Both the position numbers and the translations under genes were made by a program. From Vitis vinifera (Eukaryota > Streptophyta > Magnoliopsida > Vitales > Vitaceae), in assembly GCF_030704535.1 (NCBI RefSeq), contig NC_081818.1, forward strand, positions 27,045,501 to 27,109,500: DNA of 64,000 bases. Direction: 5' to 3'. Below, in pieces: positions 1 to 11,200 of the stretch. The first letter of the stretch is position 1. The number at the start of each line of letters is the position of its first letter. The notes under the pieces were generated by a model. That model was given only the letters and a program-made list of their open reading frames with translations. It was not told where the DNA came from and made no database searches.

Positions 1-240
1 CTCCTCCTTCTCCCACGCCCAAGGTAAGCAACAAACGTGGGGATGTGTTCGCGTTTAATAGGCCGACATCGGAGAGGATCATGGAGTGGGTTGTGAGTGC
101 CAACAGTACATGGAATGAGTTTGGTTGGGACAATCTCTTGCATGGCATACATGGCCACCTTTGGTGGGCCATTCTTAAAACTCACGTGCCTCTTTCCTCA
201 TCCATCTTCATGCATGCTGTTAGAAATATGAGGCTAATCT
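1..240. other. Unassigned sequence at the window edge
   Basis: An open frame of 65 codons runs from 45 to 242 on the plus strand, but I recognise no domain in it. It abuts repeat-like DNA that starts near 225. It may be the end of a gene or element lying mostly outside the window. No function is proposed. Confidence 0.2.
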
Positions 241-1450
241 AACCTATGGTAATCACCCTAGAGAAGGGGTGAATAGGGTGATGGTCTCTTTTCGTAAATT
301 TAAACTATGTGAATGAAGAGACAATTATATGCAAGTATATAATAAGCAATATAAATACAATTGCATATAAATTAAAAGAGTAGGAAAGAGAGAATTCAAA
401 CACAAGAATTTATAGTGGTTCGACGCAACCCGGCCTACATCTACTCTCCTCTAGCTTCAATCCCGATCTTGAGATTCCACTAATTAAAGGCTTCCAAACC
501 AAGCCTTCAAGCAATACAATTGGATTATGGTTCCAAGTACCCTTTACACTTCTCAAGAAATACCACACTCTTAAGAAACTTCTTCTCAAATGTTTACAAA
601 TAAATGATCTCACAAAAATCCTAGCACAAAAACTTTAAGCTCAAATGATATAAGAAAACTAGAATTGAAAGGTGCACTAAGGATATGCAAGTTTTAGAAC
701 AATTGTACACTCAAAAACACTCTTCCAAGGCTAAAAAATAATAAAGAAAGGTTTGGGAAGGTTAAGCTTTTTAAACAATGAAGATTGGAGCATTTTTATA
801 GAAGAGAAAAACCAAAATAACCGTTTGGGGGTTCGACCGATCGAGCTAGAGGTCGACCGGTTAACTAGCTGTTAGCATTTAATACTTGGCAGGTGATTGT
901 TGGGCCTTAACTGGACCTTAATCGGACCTCGACCGGACCTCAAATGGACCTCAACCAGTTGAGGTTCAACCTTGACCTGTTGAACAACCGTTCTGGAAGA
1001 AAGAGAAAGTTTTTTGCACCCTCGACCGGTTGAGCTGGAGGTTTACCCGGGCCTCGACCAATTAAGCTGTGGGTTGACCCAGACCTCGACCGGTTGAGCT
1101 TTCGGTCGACTGGTTCCTCATCTGGTTGAGCCGTTTTTTGGCTCAACAACCAAAATTTTCAACTTAAAACCTTTTAAAACAAGTTTGAAAGACATTTAAT
1201 ACAATGTTTTAGTTGAAAACATTAAATCATTCAATTCTTAAAATATTTAAAACAAAATAACTCTTGAATGATTTTGGTGCATAAGTAAATAATGTAATGC
1301 ATGAAAATCCTAGTGCACCAACAACCTTACAAAGTGATCTTATGAAGTTTGGGTCTTGAAAAACACTTATCTTTGAAGTGGTCTTCTTCTTCATAATTTC
1401 TCCTTGGCTTGATTTGTCTTTGTGATTTGCGACTTTGGAAATCATCTTAC
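225..1450. repeat. Non-coding dispersed repeat with a CGACCGGTTGAGC-rich core
   Basis: No gene is visible. The sequence has the look of a non-coding plant dispersed repeat: a short block near 255-285 about 'gagaaggggtgaataggg', then a block near 405-450 around 'atttatagtggttcgacgc'. From about 830 to 1130 a short motif close to CGACCGGTTGAGC recurs many times in both orientations, with variants. The class is not certain; a non-autonomous mobile element is the likeliest explanation. Confidence 0.4.
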
Positions 1451-1549
1451 CTAATCACACTTAAAATATAATCATTAATTCTAAACTTTGTTTTGTTATC
1501 ATCAAAATAAAGATTAACCAAACCTTGGTTTCACACATGTTTTTAAAAA

Positions 1550-2270
1550 ATTGGTTTTAAAAAAAAACAAATCTTGTTTTGACTCCACAATTTTTCATCT
1601 TTAGAATTTTTAAGTCCCAAATTCCATTTTCCAATGATTTTCCAAAAATTCCAATTCTTAAATTTAATTTTCAAAACTTCAATCTTCATTTAATTTCCAA
1701 AACTCCAATTCCCAAATAATTTTCAAAATTCCAATTTCTTTTAAATTTAACTTCCAAAATTCCAATCCTTAAATTTAAAATCTCCAATTCTCAAATAATT
1801 TTCAAAATCCCAATTTCTTTTAAATTTAATTTTCAAAATTCCAATTTCTTTCAAATTTAATTTTCAAAACTGCAATTCTTAAATTTAATTTTCATAGCAC
1901 CAATTCTCAAATAATTTTCAAAATTCCAATTCCTTTCAAATTTAATTTCCAAAATCTCAATTTCTTTCAAATTTAATTTCCAAAATTCCAATTCTTAAAT
2001 TTAATTCTCAAATTTAATTTTCAAAACTCCAATCCTTTGATAATTTTCAAAATTCTAATTTCTTTCAAATTTGATTTCCAAAATTCCAATTCTTAAATCT
2101 AATTTTCAAAAGTCCAATTTTCAAAGCTCCAATTTCTCAAATTTAATTTCCAAAATTCCAAATCTTAAATTTAATTTCCAAGACTCCAATTTTTAAATAA
2201 TTTTCTAGACTCTAATTTTCAAATAAATTACAAAAATCCAGTTTTCTCTCGAACAGTTTTAATTTCACTC
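1550..2270. repeat. Degenerate tandem array (TTCCAAAATTCCAATTCTTAAATT-like units cut short and varied)
   Basis: About 700 bases are built from short alternating blocks such as 'ttttcaaaattccaattc' and 'ttaaatttaattttc'. The blocks repeat with variable spacing of roughly 30-60 bases, and guanine is almost absent from the plus strand. No coding potential is seen. It lies directly beside the LTR-like sequence at 2330-3025 and may be an internal part of the same old element. Confidence 0.6.
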
Positions 2271-2329
2271 CAATTTTCATATATTTCTTAATTCTACAAC
2301 TTTTCATCATTTATTAGGGTTTTTAGGTT

Positions 2330-3025
2330 GCCAAAAATTATGATTTTAATAAGTTTGTTGCCATTTTCATTTTGGTACGCCCTTGTACAAATTTTCTTCG
2401 ATTTTCAAATAATTTTCTATTTCTCTTGATTTTAAATAAGCAATAATGAATTTTTTCATAATTCCCAAATAATGGAATTTGTGGGATTAATTCATGCAAA
2501 ATCAATTGGGCTTTGGTGGGAGCCCTACATATGAGTTTTCTCTTCTGATTGTCAATTGTTATTCTTAATGAATATTGTTTGATCTTGCTCTTTGATATGC
2601 ATGTGATAATTTTATACTTGAGCTAACCTTGTTTCATGATAGCGTTTTATTACTTGCTGCCGAGGTATGCTCTCACTCTCACTTTGTTTATTTATTCGTT
2701 ATTATGACTTGCTTTTGATTCATGATCATTTCGGTATCCATTGATCTCCTAGTTAATTGTCATGTTTACTTCACCTTATTTAGTAGATACTCATTTTTAG
2801 GGGCTTAGAGAGGTGGTACGGTCTTTACCATGTCTTCCCAATAAGTAACATGACCCCTGAACCTAGACTCGGTTTTCCATAGACCTGTCTTTTCCAAATA
2901 AGAAGTCGCACTTAAGGTTTTTTTTTTTTTTTCCCTTAAAAAAAATAAAACAAAAATAAGTGGCGACTCCAAGTCTTTGTCATCGAGTGGGAACGCATCA
3001 TGCAAAAATACGGGATCCACAAACC
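2330..3025 (+). mobile_element. Fossil Gypsy-like LTR fragment
   Basis: The segment resembles the LTR and primer-binding-site region of plant Gypsy elements of the Tat/Ogre kind. It has a block near 2825-2865 around 'cttcccaataagtaac' followed by 'cccctgaacc', then 'aagtcgcactta', a T-rich stretch, and 'agtggcgactcc' near 2959-2970, which resembles a tRNA-Arg primer site. No coding domain accompanies it, so it is an old, broken remnant or solo LTR. The family call comes from remembered patterns only. Confidence 0.45.
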
Positions 3026-3030
3026 TCTTA

Positions 3031-3916
3031 TTAAGTTTAAAAATAAAACTTTTAAATTTTCCAAAAATTGATTAAAAAAAACTCTAAATTATTGATATGT
3101 TTTTATGGAAATAAATCTGCTTCAAATAATTTCCTAAAATTTTCCAATATATACGTCTGATAATTAATTGAAGGGGACTTTATATTCTATAATTTGAATA
3201 CCCACATTTTTTAAATGTTTTTTTTTTATAAAAAAAATATGGAAGATTAATTTGGAAACATTGAGGAATAACGAATAAAAGATTGGAAATGTAAAATTAT
3301 AGTAAAAATAATAATAATAGTAAATAAAAGATGGGGAAGAAGTATGAGTGAAAAATGGCCATAAGTGTGGGGAAGAACATGAGACAAATAATTGAATAAG
3401 GGAATGACATAAGTAAAAAGAAGAAAAAAGAAAAAGATGATTTATGATATTAATATATTTCCTAATTTTAAAAACACAATAAATCATCATATTATTTTAA
3501 TTATTAAAATATTTAATAGAAATAATTTTTCTACAAACTATTTTTTTAATAACAAATATATTTTGAAAACTCCCATATTGAATGTAAATTATCTCATCTA
3601 ATATATTAAAAATTAATTAGCATTATTTCTTTTCACCAAAAAATTAACATTTTTTTTTCTTTTGTGTTGTTTTTATACATCTACTTCTTTCTTTTTATAT
3701 ATTTCAGCATTTTACTTATAACCATGAATTAAGAAATATTTCAACATTTTTTCTTTTTTAAAAAAATTAAGAATTATTCATGGTAACCATCCAAGCTAAG
3801 AAAATTAGTAATATTTTCCGTGAATACGTTGAACAATATAATAGAAAAGTAAATATTGTAAATATTAGTATTGTATTTCAAGTAGACATGACAATGCTAG
3901 TATTTATGGTCCTTTA
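3031..3916. other. AT-rich intergenic sequence
   Basis: No gene, RNA or clear repeat boundary is visible. The 108-codon minus-strand frame at 3164-3490 is a low-complexity accident with no domain. Confidence 0.5.
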
Positions 3917-4242
3917 GGTTATGTTTGGTTCCCGGAAAGTACAAAGGAAAGAAAAAAAATGCTAAGGAAAATGATTTTCTCATGTTTGGTTGTCCTATAA
4001 AATATTCCAAAGAAAATTAAATATAATTAAAATTAGTTAGAAACTTGTACATTTTAAAATTATTTAATCTTTATATTAATGAGTTAAAATAAATAAAATG
4101 AGTTTGAAATAATAAATAAAAATAATTTATCATCTTTAACTCTATTTTTTATTTTCCTTCACTTTTTCTTTCCTTTTACTTTTCCTCTCTATTTTTTTTC
4201 CTTTGGATTTTCCCTCAAATTTTCCAAGAACCAAACATAGCC
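3917..4242. mobile_element. Tourist-like (PIF/Harbinger) MITE
   Basis: This 326-bp AT-rich element has terminal inverted repeats. The left end reads 'ggttatgtttggttcccgg' and the right end is its imperfect complement, 'ccaagaaccaaacatagcc'. Both ends are flanked by TTA (3914-3916 and 4243-4245), the usual 3-bp target duplication of PIF/Harbinger MITEs. It has no coding capacity. Related copies lie at 9070-9370 (inside the RGLG gene) and, as one end only, near 32850-32925. Confidence 0.75.
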
Positions 4243-5520
4243 TTAATTTAAATTATTTAAAAAGGTTCAAACCAATAAAGTAATAAAATAGAATACAAGA
4301 CTAGGTGGGAATGTATAAGGAATAAAATTTTATTTGATATGAAAGAAATATTAATATAAAAAACATTATTTATATATATTTGAAAACAAATACTATATGC
4401 CTTATAAATATTTTATTTATTTATTAGACTAGATTATTATAAATGAATATATTTTTACATTAAAATAGTTTAGTTGATTAATTATGAATATGTTAGAATA
4501 TTTTATTAAAATGTTTTTTTTAAATAATATATAATATCGCATTATTTATATATTATAAAAGAATCAATATTATTCATTATAACGATAGATCTTATAACAT
4601 TACATATAAATCATATAAAGTTTTGCTTAGATTTTTTTTTTTACAATTTATTTATTAGTATAATAAAATATTATTCAATAACATATTTTATATATCTATT
4701 ATAAATATTATGATTAATATCGCATTTTTAATTGAATTATTGGTGTATTTTGTCATTTTATATATTATTTTAATCAATAGCTTTTGTTAACACTATGTCC
4801 AAATTTATTGCATGTAGACTATGGACTACACTTAAAAGCTTATTTTGAGGATGATTCTCTAAAAAAGTAGCTTTGTTTGGGTTTTACAAAAATAATCTTT
4901 CCCCTTGTAGAGTTTCAAGCTTTCTTAGTATATGATTAAATACTTAAGACCTAAAGTCTACGCGTTAACATCACTTATGTGTACCCACGCGCAACCCATA
5001 TGACACCCCACTAGAACATTAAAAATTCGTATCTACTTTTGATAAAAAAATAAAAAATTTAAATAGTAATTATTTTTAAATTATTCCTTAAAATTTATAA
5101 TATAAATTTCAGTTCCTATTGTGTAATTTTTTATATGAGTGTATGGAAATACATTTTTCCGGGAATTTTAAAAGTAATAATAATTTATTGATAAGGAAAT
5201 GAATCAAATAAAGGGAATCCAACCGAGTACTTGTCCCACCACCCCACGATCTGTGACAAATTTTCTTATCTTACATGGAAAGTAACCTAACTTAGGAATC
5301 GACTTTGAAAATTTTGCATGTCTTTTTTTAAATTATTGGAAGTCGTGTCTCACAGTCTCACTAGACTTTGAAACCCATGATCAAAATACATGTTTTACAC
5401 ATAGTACACACATAAATGATGCAAATATAACATGAATTTGTCACCATACATATGTAAAATATTTAAATTTCAGTACAATAACTTTATATTATAATATGTA
5501 AAGTATTTATATATATATAT

Positions 5521-5574
<54 letters not shown>

Positions 5575-6357
5575 CCAAAAAATTTATTTATAATTGATGA
5601 ATTACCAAACATTATATTAAAATTTCAAATATTTGAGAGGGAGCTTTCCTCCCTTAATGGTAGGAAAATCGACCTATCAAAATAATAGTTTGAACAACAT
5701 ACCACATGTTACCCTTTAATAATATAAATAGACTAATTATTAGATAAACATACTTTCGGTTTAGATGTTCATATAACATTGCAATGAATTGATATATCAT
5801 TATTCATCCCGAGGGACAAGTTGGTCATGTTGGATTCGTTTGAATCTAGCAAAATGCAAAACGTCATCTACATCGCATCATATGTTATCGATGATATAAT
5901 ATGAACTCTTTTAAAGTTTTTAAAAGGGTTTTTATTACTTGATATAAATATATTGAGATGTATCCATCAAGCAATTAACATTATTATAAACAAATAAAAT
6001 AGGTGAAACGTATGCATTGTTAGGAAGCATGACATGTACAATATTAAAAGAGAGCAAGTATTACAAGTTATACTATAAGAATAGATATTTTTTTCATCGC
6101 CAATCAATTGGTCAATTTTACTTTAGGATTTTCAAAGAAAATTGTAACATCTAAGTGAATTTTGTTGATCACCATTTCTATCACTAAAGTCTAGATATAT
6201 TTCCCATCCTTTTATTTTTAATGGGATTTGGTAAAGGTCAATGAAATGTTTAAATATATAGCACGTGTGCAATTAGTACCCTTGTATGACACAATTTTAA
6301 TAATCGATTTAATGATTATTGATAAGCATATTTAAAAAATCTTCCATTTTTTCTTTA
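4243..6357. other. AT-rich intergenic sequence with a TA microsatellite
   Basis: No gene was seen. A TA dinucleotide repeat with a short TACA interruption runs from about 5509 to 5573. The rest is AT-rich and unremarkable. Confidence 0.5.
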
Positions 6358-6538
6358 GGGTTATTTGGTTAAATGGGTTAAAATAACACCCCTATTTGCA
6401 AAAGTAACTCATCTCTCACAAAAAAAAAAAAAAAAAATGACCCAAATGCCCCTTTGTTTTATTTCCCTCCTCCCCTTTTGTTACTTTTGCAAATATGGAT
6501 ATTATTGATTTATTTCAACCTCTTTAACCAAATAACCC
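6358..6538. mobile_element. Short MITE with long inverted ends
   Basis: The left end ('gggttatttggttaaatggg', then 'gcaaaagtaac' near 6397) is matched by the inverted right end ('gttacttttgc' near 6480, ending 'aaccaaataaccc' at 6538). The arms are about 50 bases long around a short centre holding an A-run. The target duplication is not clear. The element is non-coding. Confidence 0.6.
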
Positions 6539-8205
6539 ATATATGGTTTTTTTTTTGTGAAGATAATAACCACTAGTGTCAAGAATTATTTTTAAACCAT
6601 AACTTAGACTACATCTTAATTTATGTTCATATTCTTGATTAGTTGTATTTACTTTGAGAAATAAAGAATGATATCAACCCAATTGGACAAGACCGATGAT
6701 TATTCATTAAAAGCTTATTGTTCTCGTATACCTAATTACAATGAGCTTAGGAAGGATCACAATCTTTTTGTAGTCATATATATGAAAATGGTTTTTTAAT
6801 GTGAGAAATTTATTTTTAAAATTTTAATAGTAATGGTAAGGAACAAAAATTAAGATTCTGTTTGAAAATTATTAATGAAAATAGTTGTAATTTAGAAAAC
6901 ACTTTTAACAAACTTTTGATGAAAAATAATTGTTTTAATAATTTGTTTTGAAAACATGTTTTTTAGAATAAATTTGAAGTATTTTTAGTTGTTTCCATGA
7001 AGTATGAAGTGCCAAGTAACAACTAACAATATGAAGAATACTATGAGAACTTTTGGATTGCATGTCATAATACAGTACACTATAAAATAAGTAGATGAAA
7101 TTGTTTTTCATATCTAAGTTACAAAACACTTTCAAATTTAGAAATGTTAACCATAGTTTAAATAATAAGGGACTAATTAAAAGTGTGTTTAGTAGTGATT
7201 ATTAAATATATTTTTAGCATTTTTAATATTTGAAAAATAAAAAATTTCAAATATTAGAAATAGTAGAAATACTTCCTGAAATTACTGTGGAACATACTCT
7301 AAGAATTATCCGAAAAATTGTTTTAAAAACACGGATAAAATCATATCTAATGACTTTTATATGGTTTAAGGATTTGCATTTATTTATTTATATAAGAAAA
7401 TTAAATCACTCAAATTTTACATAAAATTGATATTATGATTGGTGGACAGCAGAATCAGAAGTGAACCTAATTTCTCATCCATCCGAATTTATAATATTAG
7501 GATCATACAGATCACATGGAGATGCAAGATTCACGAGGGTAGTGGAGCACCATCTGAGGGTAATAAAAATGACCCGTGAAGGACTTCACTATGGGTATGG
7601 GACAGTGCAATCATTAGTGGGAGGCTTCAGGGAGAAGGCTGTAGTGACGAGGGATGCTGTGCTCCAATGGTGGTGCCCACTAACATGTTTGAATGAATCC
7701 CCTTTGTGTAAAGGGCAAACCAGCTAGCGCCTTTCGTGTTCATCATAAAGGGCAAATCTAAAGCCAAAAAGGGTCTTCACTTTTTGACAAAATGCTGCAG
7801 ATGTTGTTTATGGGTATGCTCAGATCTCCAGCAATGGTGAGGCCGAAAATGATTTGGGTTTCTTGGTGATTTCTTTCTGGGAAGTGTGGTGGTTTGAACT
7901 GATCAGACGATGTTTGGCGGTATTTTGTTGTTATTTTGATGCAGGAAATGTACAAGGCTTAATTGAGAAGGAGTCTTCAAAGTCGGGCGAGACGGTTACT
8001 TATAATAGGAGTCGTCTAAAACCCGTCTCTTTGGTCGTTTCTTTTTGGCCGCCAATAGAGTTTTGTACTTTTCTCTAGATATAGGATTAGGGTTGAGTTT
8101 TGGATAGGGGATTTGGTTCTGGGTGGTTTCAGTTTGGTCGATTTCTTGTTAATTTCTCGTGAACGAGGAGGATTGTTACCAGTTAGATTTCGTGATCGAG
8201 GGTTG
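6539..8205. other. Intergenic DNA and probable promoter/5' leader of the RGLG gene
   Basis: No independent gene was found. The short frames at 7230-7424 and 7461-7727 have no recognisable domain. GC content rises after about 7450, consistent with promoter and 5' untranslated sequence of the gene whose ATG is at 8206. The transcription start cannot be placed. Confidence 0.4.
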
Positions 8206-11200
8206 ATGGGGAGCAGTAGTTCAAAGAGGACTTCTTTCCGGTCTGCTTCTTCGTCGTCCAGGAGTAATCACGGCGGCTATTCGCAATCGGATTATGGTCA
8301 AGAATATCAAAATTATCCGCCGCAACAGCCATCATATCCGAGCTATGCACCGCCACAGCAGCCATATCCGAGCTATGCACCGCCGCAGCAGTATCAGAGC
8401 CACGAGCCGCCGCAGCAAAACTATTCCTCTTCTCAAGGTAACGGTGACAATAGAAGAAGATTGGAGAGAATGTATTCAAGAATTGCTGATGATTATCGTT
8501 CTTTGGATGAGGTAATATTTACAAGGGTTGCTTCTTTAAATTTTCGAAGCAAGTATCCTGTAGTTGTTCTTTGGTTGTGCCCATTAGAGTCGATTTTGTA
8601 TATGCTATGGGTATCCAATACCAGTTTTGAAGATCGCCTAGATTCTGACTTTGTAGGAAAATGATGTTGACTTTGCAAAATTATCCCCAATTCTTTCTAA
8701 ACTTTGCATGATTTATATCACAACTGTTGGTGGTCTTCGAACTTGACTTGGGTGGCACATATGCTGTTGGAAATGTCTATGTTTCTGATACCACTTGGTC
8801 CACTTGGTATAATTTTCCATGATGGCATCTCAGTGCATTTTAGACTATGTTCTTTCTCAGGAACTTCCACGAAAGGGATGAGGAAAGGGGAAAGGGAAAG
8901 GAAAATAAAATATAAGTGGTATCCTGATAAAATTTTTGTCAGCTTTTTTCTCTAATTCTTTCATTTTTTTTTCTTAAAAATGGTTAGTTTTGAAATGTAT
9001 AAATTTATTTGAAATTGTCATCATTTTTTCCTTTCATTCCTATTTTCCATTGCAAACAAATGAGAAAAAGGCTATGTTTGGTTTCCGGAAAATTTGAGGG
9101 AAAATGCGAAAGGGAAGGAAAGTAAAAAATAGATTTAAAATCAATAAATTATTTTTATATGCTACTTCAAACTCATTTCACTTATTTTTTCTTTTTCTTT
9201 TTTTTTGTAAAGATTAAATAATTTTAAAGTATGTAAATTTCTAATTAATTTTAAATATATTTGATTTTTTTTCCCCGTATTTTTCATGATGAAACCAAAT
9301 ATAAGAAAATCATTTTCCTTTGCATTTTTTTTTTCTTTCCTTAGTACTTGCCGGGTATCAAAGATAGCTTAATTGTTTTCTTTTCTCCTGTTGTTCTGTG
9401 CCAAACAAAGATTTAGACTTAACATCTGTACATATACTAACAACATGAACAAATACCTTACCTTCTGTTTATGTACAATTAATCAGACCTAAGTGGGACC
9501 TCTAACATATGTACACAGTCAGTTTATTCAGTGTTCATTCTTGTTAATGGTGGTTTGTGGACATGGTTACTAGAAATGTTATGCAAATACCATGAATACC
9601 TTGAGGCAACTGCTTACTGGTGTTTAATACTTGATTATTATTCTATTTTGACATTATTGGTTCGAGGTGGCTCACCCAGTGACAATATCTTCTTTGCAGG
9701 TGACTGCAGCTCTTGCACGTGCTGGCCTTGAGTCTTCTAATCTCATTGTCGGTATTGACTTCACAAAGAGCAATGAGTGGACAGGTTATACATCATCTGA
9801 ATGCTTAAAACAGATGTGTTGATATAAATGGAACTTGCTGAAGTTATTTTGTGAATAGGTGCAAGGTCATTCAATAGACAAAGCTTGCATCACGTTGGAG
9901 ATGGGCTGAATCCCTATCAACAAGCAATATCTATCATTGGGAAAACCCTAGCAGCTTTTGATGAGGATAACATGATTCCATGTTTTGGATTTGGAGATGG
10001 TACTTTCTTATGAATTTGGGATTTCCTTTTTAAAATGATTTTAATATTTGTTTATTTAAATTATTGAAACAAACATTTCTTCCATGATTTGCAGCATCCA
10101 CTCATGATCAAGATGTCTTCAGTTTCTATGAAGATGAGAGATTTTGTAATGGATTTGAGGAAGTGTTAAGCAGGTATAGGGAAATTGTCCCTCGTCTACG
10201 GCTTGCAGGTTTGAACTCTACTCATTTTCTTTGTTGGGTTCTTGTTCTGAAGTTCTTATTGGTGTTCAGCTGGTTTTCTTAAGAGTGTATGCTGATATGC
10301 TATATTTGCTGCAGGACCGACATCATTTGCCCCCATCATTGAAATGGCCATGACTATTGTCAATCACAGTGGTGGCCAGTACCATGTTCTAGTAATAATT
10401 GCTGATGGGCAGGTATTTTGCTTTTCTGTATAGGTTTACTATAACTTCAGTAACCTACTAGAGGGGCATACATGGTACTCATGGAGCTAGTTTGTCAGGA
10501 GAAACCTAACTAAAATGCTAAGTGGCCTAAAGAAGACCAGAATAAATAAATAAGTACAAGGAAAAAGAAAAAGAGAAATGCGTGCTCTAAGTTTGTTATA
10601 TGGTTGTTAGTTGATTCATCTGAGTTAATTCTTTATAAGAATGCATCCACCCTCAAAATTAATAAAAAAAAAACTTGAATCTATCTTATTAATTTAATTT
10701 TGGGAGCCAAAAAGTAATGCAGCCTGAAATTTTCAGTTCTCCTGAATGGTTTTGCTTCATATCCTGAATTATTGGAAATTGACATGTATTTGTGGAGTTC
10801 TAATGCCACAATTTCTGCAATCCTCTGTTCTTTGCCAGGTTAAGTTAGACTATGTGATTCCATACATATATGGTTCAGATGCCGATTTAAAAATTTGTGG
10901 GCCACTTTATGACTTAAAATGCGACTTAAGGTTGCGTTTTTCCAGAAGGAAGATATCATAGTTGAGTGGCTGTAAAAACTAGTGTTTACGCAAAACTGGA
11001 AAGGGAACTTGGGAGTTTTAGTGTCTCATGAAAGTTTGGAAAGAAAAGTGAGTGGTATAGATATCTCACCATGAATTGAGCCTCTCTCAGTGAGATGATT
11101 GTGAGGTCATATAATTATCAAGCTTGGCTTAAATTGCTTTAGTATCTTCCTTTTCTTTTTGGAGGAAGCTGATTTACAAAAAAAAGGGGAAAACAGAATT

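Noticed and set aside
3164-3490. 108-codon minus-strand frame rich in Phe, Tyr and Ser
   Set aside because: It is AT-rich low-complexity intergenic DNA with no domain and no splice or promoter context.
8183-8479. 98-codon minus-strand frame with repeated [10 protein letters not shown] units
   Set aside because: It is the antisense of the Pro/Gln/Tyr-rich repeat in RGLG exon 1.
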